Source: Pyropia yezoensis (taxonomy: Eukaryota; Rhodophyta; Bangiophyceae; Bangiales; Bangiaceae). From it: DNA of 64,000 bases. This document shows, in pieces, positions 31,600 through 41,907 of the stretch. A program made the position numbers and the translations under genes. Where the stretch lies: contig CM020619.1 in assembly GCA_009829735.1 (NCBI GenBank), positions 4,169,727 to 4,233,726 of the forward strand, read 5' to 3'. Position 1 is the stretch's first letter. Every line of letters begins with the position of its first letter. The notes under the pieces are model-generated. The model ran no database searches. It worked only from the letters and a program-made list of their open reading frames with translations, and was not told the DNA's origin.

Positions 31600-33300
31600 G
31601 TCCCAGCTTGATTGTGAGTGTGACTGTGTTGCTGTTGCTTTACTTTTTGCACCATGGCACGGGGAAGGGGGTAGGCATGGGGCGGGCTACCCTGACTCTT
31701 CCGTCGCGGTCAGCCCCCCACGGGCGCCTTGCCGCAGCCGTTTCCGCGCCGGCTCCCCCGCCCCTGCCCCCCCAGGCGTGGGCAGGGCGGCCCACATCGG
31801 CGGGGTGGCGGCTCCAGTGGCTGCGCCAGCAGCCGCAGCAAGAGAGGCGGCAGCGACAGCGGCAGTGCCACCCGACGTGGCGGCAGCACCCCCCCGCCGG
31901 GCCGCTGTCCCCCCCCCCTCGCCGCCGCCGCCGCCGCCGCTCTCAACGATGGGCCACGCGCGGCGTCGCCCCCCCCCCGACGACGCCAGCGACCACAGCG
32001 ACGGGGACAGCAAAAAGCTGTCGGCGGGCGGAGGAAACGCGGGCCCTCGCTGCGGGCGGTGGCGCTTGAGGGGCGGCGGCCGGTTGCCCGCCGACGCGGC
32101 GGGCGCGCCGACCGCGGTGGCCGCTGTGACGGGGGTGGCGGTGATGCCGTCTCCGACGAGCGCCACCACCGCCGCCGCCACCGCCACGTTGGCCGCCGTC
32201 ACATTGACCGCCGCCGCCCCCGTCGCGGCCGACGATGCGGTCGCCCCCGCACACGATCGCGTCGCGTCGAGCGTGGCGGCCATGGGAGAGCCCCGCAGCG
32301 ACGTTGTGCGGGAGCGGGAGGGGTGACCACCCCCACAGGCGGCCCGGCCGCCGCTGCCGCCGCCGATGTGCTGCGGGGTGGTGGGCGACACGGACGGCGG
32401 CAGCGGCCGGCGACGAGCGGCGGGGCGCCACGCGCTTCCACCCCCCGCCCGCGGCGTGACCGCGTCGGCGGCGGCGGCAGCGGCGGCAGCGTCGCGAGCC
32501 GCGGCACGAAGGACGGGCGTGCCGGGCGGGGGGGGAGTGCGGGCTGCCCCGACCGTCGGGGGCGGGTTGTGCATTGAAGGCTGGCTGCTACCTTGGGGGG
32601 GGGGGCACCACCAACGTCGGGGAGGAACACGACGGGGTGGGGGTGGGGATGGGGGGGGGGGGGGGCGGTTAGACGCAACGGGAATCGCTGGTCCGTTGGT
32701 GCAACGCAGACCCTCGAATTGTTGCCGCCCGAGCAGATGGCCGCTCGCGTGGATGCGCAGCAGCCTTGGGGGAGAGGGGCGTCTAGGGGATGACCCGCCT
32801 GGAGGTAGACGGCGGCGCTGGTCCGGCTTGCGTGTCCTTTGCCGAAAGATGGCCCCACCAGTCTTGACGCTTTGTCTGCCGCCTTGGCAGCGGGTTCCGC
32901 CCTCTCCCTGGGACACGAGCGGCCGCACCGTCTGGCGTGACACAAAAAGAGACCCGCCAGAGGGTGATCCCGCCGGGTGCGTCGCACAGACGGCGACGGC
33001 GTCGGCGTCGGCAGCACCCGATGGCGGGGAGGGGCCTGCAGGGAGTAGCGGTGCGCCAGACAGCAAAAAAAAGATAGGGAGCAGCAGCAGAGCGGAAGCG
33101 GAGAAGAGACAGAGCGGCCGGCAGCGCAAGTGAGGGAGGGCGGAAAGGCAGCAGACGGCGGCAAGGGCGGCACCCCCGACCACGAGGGCGGGCGGTTGCG
33201 GGGATACGCCGCAGCGACAAAAGCCTGCCAGCAACAGGTCGATGCGGCGCCCGGCAACGTTGGGCGTGGCGGCTGCTGGTAGCCGCGACCCGATGGCTGC
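31600..33300. other. Ambiguous Ala/Pro/Arg-rich open frames on both strands
   Basis: A minus-strand frame of 541 codons and a plus-strand frame of 251 codons overlap. Each has short non-repetitive stretches (minus: KRHRPQRGPAF, AWPIVESGG; plus: MGHARRRPPPDDASDHSDGD). High GC makes long spurious frames common, and I cannot decide which strand codes, if either. Confidence 0.35.
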
Positions 33301-33398
33301 TACCGATGGCAAGGGCGGTCACGTCTGCACACCACAACCCACCGGCCGACCGTCGCCGCCCACCTCCCCTCCCCACCCCCCCGCCTACATATAGGCAC

Positions 33399-33445
<47 letters not shown>

Positions 33446-34047
33446 AGCGCCCCCCCCCCCACCCCCCCACGGCCGACCAGTCCCTCCTCTCCCTCCCACC
33501 GCCGCGGCGCGCGCGACGGGAGGCCGGCCGCTCTCCCGCCCGCCGGTGACGCTCCCCCCGCCCGCCGCTCGGCGGCGGGACACGGCGCCGCCCGCCGTGC
33601 CCCCGCCACCCGCAACGTGTGGCTGTCACGGCGCCGCCGCCGGCGGCGGGCAGCGCGGGCGCGCGATGCGCCGACGGCCCCGTCTTCCCCCCGCGGCGCG
33701 CGCAAAAAACACCCGGGCGTGAGGACGGCAGGTGGGACAAGGGCATTGTGGCGGCCCCACCCACCTACCCACCCCCCCCCCCCCCCCCCTCCTCCCCCCT
33801 TTCCTCCCCCCCCAACCCCCCCCCCCCCCCCCCACACTCACCCCCCCCCCCCCCAGGCAGCGGCGGAAAAACCGCGCCACCCCCCCCCCCCCCCCCCGAC
33901 GCTCGCGGCAGACGCCAACCCCCCCAGACCCTGCTGCTGCTCCGCCGCCGCCGCCGCCCGACCGACGGCGGGGCACAGCCACGGGGCGCTGGCAGCCCGG
34001 CCGTCTGCGCGCGCGCGCAGGTCCTTGCCAGGCGGCCCCCGCCGGCA

Positions 34048-34092
<45 letters not shown>

Positions 34093-35100
34093 GGCCGGTG
34101 GATCACCACCGCCGCGGCGGCGGAGGCGCGGGGGGCCCAGGACCAGCTGGTTGGCCAGCGTCCCGCTTCTTCCGCCCCCCCCCCCCCCCCCCCCGCCCCA
34201 CTCCCTTGCCGGCGCCGTCGTCCCCCCCCCCCCCCCTCTCTCAATGCCGCCCTTGCCAGAAAATATTCCTCGTTGCTGCCGGCGAGCGCACCCCCCCCCC
34301 CCGCGCGCCGCCAGGGTGGCATTCCCGGCGGCATTGGCGGTCGGCGCAGGGGGGCCTCGGCGGGGCGCCAAAAAAAGAGACAACCCCCCCTTCCCTCCCC
34401 CCCGAAACGCAAAACGCCTTTGGCAGCGCGTGCGTGGGTGGGTGGGGCGGTGCGGGGACGGGGGGGGGGGGGGGGGGGGGGGGTGGGGTGGTGGTGCGGG
34501 TAACGCGCGCCAGTCGGTGTGCGTCCCCTTTTTTTTTTTTCCACCGCCCATCCCACCAGCGGCAGCGTGGACCCGTGGCAGTGGCTGCCTGGCCGCCTGG
34601 CCGCCATCGGCAGCAGCCCCATCCCCGCGGGTGGCCTTTTCCAATGTGTCAGTGGGGGGGGGGGGGGGGGGGGGTGGCATAGCAGTGTCGGTCGGCACCG
34701 CGCGCCACCCGCCCGGTGGGCTGTGGGTGACCCGTGACGGCTCTACGTAGGTGGCCGGCAGCGGGGCGGGACCGTTGTCGGCGTCATCCCCCCTGCGCGC
34801 GCGCGGTGCCGCCGGCGGGCAGTGGCCGGCCGCCTTGCCAGCTGCTGCTGGGGGGGCGGGAAAGGTCCACGGTAGGGGCCTGGCAGGGTGTTGCCACGGC
34901 GCGCCCACGTCCGTCGGGGGTTGGCCCAACGTGCCCGCCATGGCGCGCCGTGTTTTGGCCGCCGCCGCAGGTGTCGCGGCCAAGGCAACGACCGTGTCAG
35001 GCGCGGGGGGGGTAGATACGGAACGGGGAACGCGGGGTGTGCGCTGGGCTTCCACGGTCGCCCCCTCCCTTGATTCGAATCGCACCTGCACGACGGACCT
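33300..35100. other. Homopolymer-rich region
   Basis: Dense C and G runs, for example 24 G at 34460-34483, with trinucleotide arrays and Pro/Gly/Ala-only frames. The minus-strand frame starting at 35091 has about 90 residues of mixed composition but then degenerates. No supported gene. Confidence 0.5.
33401..33445. repeat. (GGC)n array, 15 units
   Basis: Near-perfect GGC triplets, with interrupted neighbours. Similar shorter arrays lie at about 34052-34091 and 24481-24505. Confidence 0.9.
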
Positions 35101-36680
35101 GCACGACGGACCGGGACTGTACCGTCACCGCGCGCGACGACTCGGGAAGGATCGGGCCAGTGAGCACCTGTGCTGTAGGTGGCTGCCGGTTGCAGCCGCC
35201 ACCACGGTCACGGGATCGGCGCGAGTGGTTCCACAGGCACAAGGAGAGTAAATAGAAACACCGTCGAGGGAGCAGAGGCCAACGACAGACGCGGTGGGGG
35301 GCATGACCGTCAGCAACCCTGCGCACGGTCGAGGCCCTCTTCCACTTCCCAGTGTCCGACGCCCTTCACTGCCGAACCAGACAGAAAGGCTTTTTTTTTG
35401 TTGGCAGCTAGACTTGCACGGAGTGGGGCGGACGTCGAAAGACTTGTCCAGGGATTCACACCCAGTACGCGCACAATTCGTCTCAGCTACGGAGTGCGCT
35501 ATTTACGCCCCACGGTGACACCCCACCGGTCAGGGGCTGTAGATGGGTTTGCAGTGGGTCGAGCACGGTGCAACCATCGTCGCCGCGGCCGCCTGCGCAC
35601 GCCCAGTTAAGGACGGACATCTGGGTCAGAACGGATGTATCTCATTGGTTGAAAACTCTCCACTACACCGAGAAAAAGCGCAGAGAGACGCGCCAGACAG
35701 GCACCAACGGGTACCTGGAGACAGACTGGCGCAAGAGAAACAGAGGACCTCTATACCATAAAAAGCGCTATGAGTTATCCAGTTTTATGCGCGTTTTTTT
35801 GTGTCCTGAGCTGCTGTGCTTCACGCTGCTTCATGGGGTAGCAAGCCAGACGTCCGCAAACAGGTACTCTTAACTGGGCGTGTGCGACGACACCGCCGAC
35901 GACGCCGCTGTCGGGCGCGCTATTGTCATGACACCCGAAAAGACGCGGCACGACGGCAGGTGGGAGGGAGGCCTGCTCCCGCTGCCCCGCACACCCCTGA
36001 AACGAGCCCACCACCTCTACTGTGTCCACATCTGGGGGAGGTGGCGGTCGGCGTCTGGCGTGCTGTGGCAGCGCGGGCGACGGCTAGCCGTCTGGCGACA
36101 TCTGCTGAAACCCACCGCGTCCACCACCATCGCCGCCATCGCCAACGCCACGGCGGCCGCCTCTATCGACACGGCCACCACGGCTCCTGTTTTTCTTGGG
36201 CAAGTAGGGGGGGGGGGGGATGCATGCAGAGCCACACCCACAAACCCGTAGGCAACGACGGGAGGGTGCCGCCACCAGTCTGCCGGTGGCCTCCGCATCC
36301 TGAGCGTGTGCGCGAGCGGGAGGATGGCGCAGAGATCCATCGCCCGGCGGCCGTGGTGGGGCGGGATGGGCGCCGCGGATTGGCGCCGCCGCCGCCACCC
36401 ATCGGGCAGCAGCAACGGGAACAGTCGGAGGGTGGGTGGGGTGGGGGGGAGGGGGGATGGGCGGGGAGCGCCGCCTGCGCTGGAATCCCCCCGCCCACGC
36501 AGGGGCGGGCCGGTAGTCGTGCAGCCAGGCAGGGGGGGCGCCGGCAGAGGAGGCGACGGACGGAGGGGCCACGCGGCAGCGGCAGCCAGCCGGAGTGCTG
36601 GGGCAGAGCCGCCCGATGCATCGCGGGACGTCTGCAACGCAGGGGGCGGCCGCCAAGCCGGCCGGGGGCGAGCGCCCGAG
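35100..36680. other. No supported gene
   Basis: Overlapping Arg/His/Pro-rich frames on both strands with no motifs. Composition shifts from mixed (35200-35880) to GC-rich (36100-36650). Confidence 0.45.
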
Positions 36681-36689
36681 AGGAAAAAC

Positions 36690-36705
36690 TATATATATAT
36701 ATATA
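36690..36705. repeat. (TA)8 microsatellite
   Basis: Sixteen bases of alternating T and A, followed by GAGAGGGAGG, about 15 bp beyond the 3' end of the transporter gene. It could contribute to transcript end formation, but that is not shown. Confidence 0.85.
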
Positions 36706-36720
36706 GAGAGGGAGGCGTCG

Positions 36721-39439
36721 TCACATGCCGCCTCGCTCAGTCCGCTGAGCCACCGCTGCCGACGGCAGCGGCGGCGGCGGCGGCGGCGACCGCGCTGGGC
36801 TCCTCCCTCCCCCTGAAGAGGAGCCCGACGACTCGGAGCGCAGCTCGAGGGCATAGGCGGCGGTGCCAACCCCCCCCCCCCCCAGCCGTTCCCCCCCCCC
36901 CCCCCCGGGTCCGCCGCCGCCGACGAGGCCGCCGGCGTCCCCGGCCTCGTCACCGGGGGCGGGGGCGTAGCCAAACGCCCCCCCCCCGCCCCCCCCCTCC
37001 GACGCCGACGCACGGCGGAGCCACAGGTGGAGGCCCAGCCCGACCGCAAGCCACCCCCCCACCGCCACCGCCGCGCCACCGCCCAGCTGCACCAACAACA
37101 CAACGGTAACGATGACGGCGGCAATGGGGATGGCCGGCACGGCAGGGACGTGGAAGACGTCGGCGTCGGGGGGGGGCGCGCCGGTGGCGCCGGCGGGGGG
37201 GGGGAGGGCACGCCACCGGACGGTGGTGGCCAGCGCCACCGCGGGGGCGGCAATGACCGCGGCGGCCACGGCGACGGCGGCCGCAGAGTGGTGGGGCGAC
37301 CGGGGGGGGGGGGTGGGCGGCGGCACCGCCGCGGCAGCAGGAGGGCTGGCCACCCCGGTCGCCCCGGCCGCGCCGGCCGCCGCGTCGGCCACGGCACGGT
37401 CCACAGCGGCGGCCGCGGCCACAGCAGGCGGGGGCTTCCCGCGGAACAGCGGCACGGCCGCAGACGACACGGGGGCCGCGATCATCAACCCCGCCGCCGC
37501 AGCGCTGTCAAGAGTGCCCGACGCGGGCACAGCGACGGCAGCCACTGCGACGGCGGCGGCGGCAGCGGCGGTAGCCGCAGAGGCGGTGGTGGCAGAGGCA
37601 GTGGTAGAGGCGGTGGCGGTGGCGGCGGTGGCGGCGTCCCCCCCCCCCCCCCCCCCTCCCATGGGCCACCACACCGTCACCGCGGCGGTGGCAACGGCCA
37701 GCGCCAGCACCAGCCCCCGCACGCGCCCGTCGGTCGGGGCGCAGCCATAGGCCGCCGTCAGGCGGCCCGGCCCAGCGCCCCCCCCCCCCCCCCGGCGTCT
37801 CCCCCCCCCCCGCCACCCGCGCGCGGGTGACGAGCAGCGCCGCGTTTGTGGCAAGGAACGCGAGCAGCGTCGCCGCCGACACGGCGTCGGTGAGGCCCGT
37901 CGTGCGAACCGCCCCCGCCAGGGCGGCCACCACCACCCCGCACGCGACGGTCGTTGGGCGGCGCAGCGCCAGCGCCGCCGGCAGCAGGCCATCGTTGGCC
38001 ATGGCGCCGAGCACCCGCGGCTGGGCGGCAAAGCCCATCAGCGCGGTGTTCTGCATGCCCAGCGCGGTGGCCACGGCAACGCACGCGCCCAGCCGCGGGG
38101 AGCCAACGTAGCGGAAGGCCGCCGCAAACGCCGCCGTCGGGTCGAGTGACCGGTACGGCACCATGCCGACGAGCACAGCAGAGGAGGCGGCGTACAGGAG
38201 ACTTACAATGGCCAGGCTGCCCAGGATGGCGCGGGGCACGTCCCGCGCGGGCGCGGCGGCCTCGTCGGCAAACGAGGCGACCTCGTCAAAGCCAACGTAG
38301 GCAAAAAAGCACACGGCCGCGCCGCTGAGGGCCCCCGAAAAGCCAAACGGCAAAAACGGGGTGTAGTTGGCAGCGTCCACGTGCGGCAGGCCCGCGGCCA
38401 CAACCGCCACCACCACGGCCGCGTAGAGCAGGGCGGACGCGTTGACCAGCCACGCCGCCTCCTTCATCCCCCCCACCGTCACTGCCACAATGGCGACAAT
38501 GAGGCCGGCGGCGAGCGGGGACGCCCCCCCGCCGCTCCCCCCCACCAGCCACCGCGGTAGGGGCACTACCGTGGCCACGTACGCCGCCCAGGCGCGCGCG
38601 ACGGCGGCAGACGCGACGCCAAACTCGACGCTCAGCGCCCAGCCGACGAGGAAGGCGGGCGTGCGGCCGAGCGTGGCGGCAGCAAAAGAGTAGGCCCCCC
38701 CGGCGGGGCGCCCCGCCGCGACCGTCCGTGACGCCATCTCGGCATACGACAGGCCCGTCGCGAGGCACGCCGCGCCCGCAGCGACAAAGGACAGCACCAC
38801 CCCAGGGCCTGCCACGTCCCGCGCGGCAACGCCGGCCAGCACAAAGATGCCCGCACCCAGAGTGCCCCCCACCCCAATCATGGTGAGGTCAAAGAGCGTC
38901 AGCAGTCGTGGCTCGGGGGCGGGGGGGGACGGGGGGGGTGGGGGGGGGGGGGCGGCCCAGGGGGGGGACGCGGGGGGGCGCCCGCCGCCCCCGTCATGGC
39001 CGCTGCCACCGCCGGCGTCCACAGACGGCCGGGGGGGCGTCGCCCAGCCGCTCGCGCGCGCCGACGCGGTGGGCGCCGCCGGCTGGGGGGGGGGCACGGC
39101 AGCAGCACCCACAGCGTGCCCGTCGGCGGGCAGCAGCGGCTGGCGGTCCCCGCCGTCCGTGCCGCTATCGCCGCCACCGCCGCCGCCGCCGCCGCCAGTA
39201 GACGAGACGGTCACCATGCGCACCCCTGCGCGCGACGGCGGCGAGCCGTCGCCTGCCGCCATGCCGCCGCTGCCGCCCGCTACCGCCGCGCGGCACAGGT
39301 CGACGAGTCGCGACAAGCGGGTAACGGCTGCAGCCAGCGGGGTGGTGGGGGGGAGCAGACGTGTCGGACGATCACGCCTCGGTCGCGAAGAAGAGAGGCG
39401 TGCAGCACGGTGCGTGAGCGGCACACTTGCGCCAGTCAT
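36721..39439 (-). CDS. Cationic amino-acid transporter (SLC7/APC superfamily)
   Basis: A multi-pass membrane transporter of the APC superfamily. The first helix carries the signature GVGGTLGAGIFVLAG, followed by RPAGGAYSF, WALSVEFGVASAA, CFFAYVGFDEVASFADEA and MVPYRSLDPTAAFAAAF, the order seen in CAT-type permeases that import Arg/Lys/ornithine. The frame changes near 37776-37812, where two long C runs lie close together. The second frame continues the family C-terminus: VPAVPAIPIAAVIVTVVLLV then a final helix (WLAVGLGLHLWLRRAS) and a Gly/Ser-rich tail. I place the start at 39439 (MTGASVPLTH), with an earlier in-frame ATG at 39604. Low-complexity insertions lie in loops. It shares a 0.4-kb divergent intergenic region with the methyltransferase gene. 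The frame change could be a homopolymer error or an intron. Confidence 0.85.
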
Positions 39440-39841
39440 GATCTTGCAAATTGGTAGACATGCGTCGGGTGAAAAGTCTGTGACATTGTGACACAGGGCG
39501 AAAGAGCATAATTTTGTTCCCTCGACATCTCCGTTGTCGAGATTGTTAGGCGCATACAACCGAACGGGTGACAGAAGAGCTCGCCTTGCATACCCACAGA
39601 GCACATCTCTGCTGACCTCAAGAGCTCATCTCGTGTCTGGCTTCAAAAAAAATAGCTGACCTCCGATACTCGCTCTCCGCCCGCCCGCTTTCAAGCAACA
39701 GGCGCATATCCATTGGTTTGGTCGCACGTGCAAGGCAACAGGCTCGACTTCTGTGATCGCACAAACGTCTGCCACTGCCGAGCGTCCGTTCTCCCCCCCC
39801 CCCCTTCACCCCCCCAACGCCCCCCCCCGTTGCCTCCCCTG

Positions 39842-41712
39842 ATGGCCCCACCAATCCCCCCCCCCCATTCATCGTATTGGATGGTGGCGTTGGCACCCTC
39901 TTGGCAGCCGCCGCGCCCGCCGCGTGCGGCGGCGGCGGCGGCTGGTCGCCCGCCCTGCTCGCCACGCCCGCAGGAACCGCGGCGGTCGCGGCCGTCCACG
40001 CTGCCTACGCAGCTGCCGGTGCGAATGTGCTGACCGCCGCCACCTATCAGGTGAGCACTCCCGCCGACCTAGCCGAGGGGGTGCGCCTCGCCCGTGTCGC
40101 CGCCGAGGACGCTGCCTCTGCGGCCGCCGTCGAAGCCGCCGCGGAAAGTGCAGACGCTGCAGGCGCTGCAGACGCTACCGTCGCCGCCGCCGCCAAATAT
40201 GCAAACGCTGAAGACAATGCCGTCACCGCCACCTCCACCGCCACCGCCACCGCCACCGCCGCCACCGACGACGACGACGGCGACGCGGACGCGAACTCCG
40301 CCGGCGCTGCTACTGCTGCCGCCAAAGATGAAGACAATGCTGGTGACGCCGACGAGGGCGCTGACGATGTCGACGCTGCCGCTGCAGACGCTGCCGCCGC
40401 TTCGACCGGTAACGAAGCTGCCGCCGCCGCCGACAACGGCTCAGACGCTGACGACGCTGCCGCTGCCACCACTGACAAAGGCGCTGCATCCACCACCACT
40501 GGCGAACACCCTCAGGCCGCCGCCACCGATGAAGACAACAACGATGATGCCGACAATGCCGAAGACGTCGCCAGAACTTCGGCCGCCACTGTTGCCTCGG
40601 GGCGCCGACGCTGCCTCGCGGCGCTCTTGGGCCCCGCCTGGTCGGCCGCCCGCCGCCCTGCACGCCTCGCCGTGGCTGCCTCCCTGGGACCCTACGGCGC
40701 CGTGACGGCCGGCGAATCCGAGTACGCCGCCGTCTACACGTCGCTGCCGCCGGTGGGCCCCTCCCTTGTGGCCGCCCTCGTGGCCGCCCACACCCCGCGG
40801 GCGGCGGCAGTGGCGTCTGTCGCCGCGGGGGGGGAGGGGGGGGGCGGCGATGGGAAGGGGGCGGACTTGGTACTGTGGGAGACCCTGCCGCTGGCGGGGG
40901 AGGGGGTGGCGGTGGCGCGAGCGATGGCCGCCGCTGCGCCGGCCGTGCGGTACGGCATCTCGTTTGTGTGTGCGCCAGTCACGGCGGCGGCGGCCGACGC
41001 GGACGCGCCCGCCACCGACGCAGGGGCGACGACGACACAGGCAGGGGAGGAGGGAGGGGTGCCGCCGCCGTCGCCGCCGCCCACCCGGGCAGTGGAGCTG
41101 CCCGACGGCACACCCCTAGCCACAGCGGTGGCGGCGACGGTGATTGCCGCCGCGACGGCCACGGGCGGCGGCGGCGACGGCGCGCTCGTAGCGGTGGGTG
41201 CCAATTGTGGGGCACCCGCCGACGCGGCCGCCGCGGTGGCGGCCGTGCGGTTTGGCATTGCCGCCGCCGCGGCAGCAGTGGCAGCGGCGGCGGCGGCGGC
41301 AGGCGGCAGCGGCAGCGGCAGCGGCAGCGGCAGCGGCAGCGGCAGCGGCAGCAGCAGCGGCAGCAGCAGCAGCAGCGGCAGCGGCAGCGGCAGCAGCAGC
41401 AGCAGCGGCAGCGGCAGCGGCAGTGGCAGCGGCGGTGGCGGCAGGGACTACGACCGGTGGCGCCCCCCGGTGGTGCTCCTCCGCCCGCATGCGGGGGAGG
41501 TGTGGGCGGGGGGCGCATACACGTGGCCGGCAGGTGAACCAGTGCCACCCGCCACCTGGGCCGCCACCGCTGCTGCCACGGGCGCCGACGCGGTGGGGGG
41601 GTGCTGCCGCACGGGGCCGTTGCACGTGGCGGCGCTGCGGGCGCTGGTTGACGGCCAGAAAGTGGGGGCGGGGGGGGTGGGGGGGGCGGCGGGCGGAGCT
41701 CCCTCGAAGTGA
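39842..41712 (+). CDS. Homocysteine S-methyltransferase
   Basis: Transfers a methyl group to homocysteine to form methionine, as a zinc enzyme of the Pfam S-methyl_trans family. N-terminal VLDGGVGTLL, TAATYQVS, AASLGPYGAVTAGESEY, GISFVCAP and the zinc ligands GANC (Cys codon 41206-41208) and GGCCRTGP (41596-41619) appear in family order. The conserved frame begins before the TTG at 39877 (FIVLDGG). The only nearby ATG (39842, MAPPIPPP) is out of frame by one base across an 11-C run at 39856-39866, so the start depends on that run's true length. The protein is about 620 residues, roughly twice the family norm. An Ala/Asp-rich insertion (about residues 85-235) and a Ser/Gly repeat (about 475-525) explain the excess. 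Convergent with the protease gene, 195 bp away. Confidence 0.9.
41302..41445. repeat. (GGCAGC)n hexanucleotide array within a coding region
   Basis: Hexamer repeats interrupted by AGCAGC units encode a Gly-Ser run in the methyltransferase. Other frames give poly-Arg/Gln or poly-Ala, which are spurious. Confidence 0.95.
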
Positions 41713-41907
41713 CACTTCCCTAGCAGGCCACCAGGTGGAATTGCCGTCCGTGGCAGGGGAGAATAAGAAATAAAGGGAATAATACACGGGCACCAGGGGC
41801 GGGGGCACCTGCGGCACGAAGACGGGGGCGCGCGTCTCACCCCCCCCTCCACCGCCATCCCAGTTTCACTTCCCAACCCCGACCTGGCGGAAGACAACCC
41901 CCTCGCC

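Noticed and set aside
31687-33312. 541-codon minus-strand gene
   Set aside because: An overlapping plus-strand frame is equally plausible and neither has a recognisable domain, so it is left undecided.
36084-37397. 437-codon minus-strand frame
   Set aside because: It overlaps the transporter's C-terminal half in another frame and reads Pro/Arg-rich sequence, whereas the neighbouring frame gives conserved membrane helices.
41116-41817. Poly-Ala and poly-Arg/Cys frames over the hexanucleotide repeat
   Set aside because: Shadow frames of the Ser-Gly repeat in the methyltransferase.
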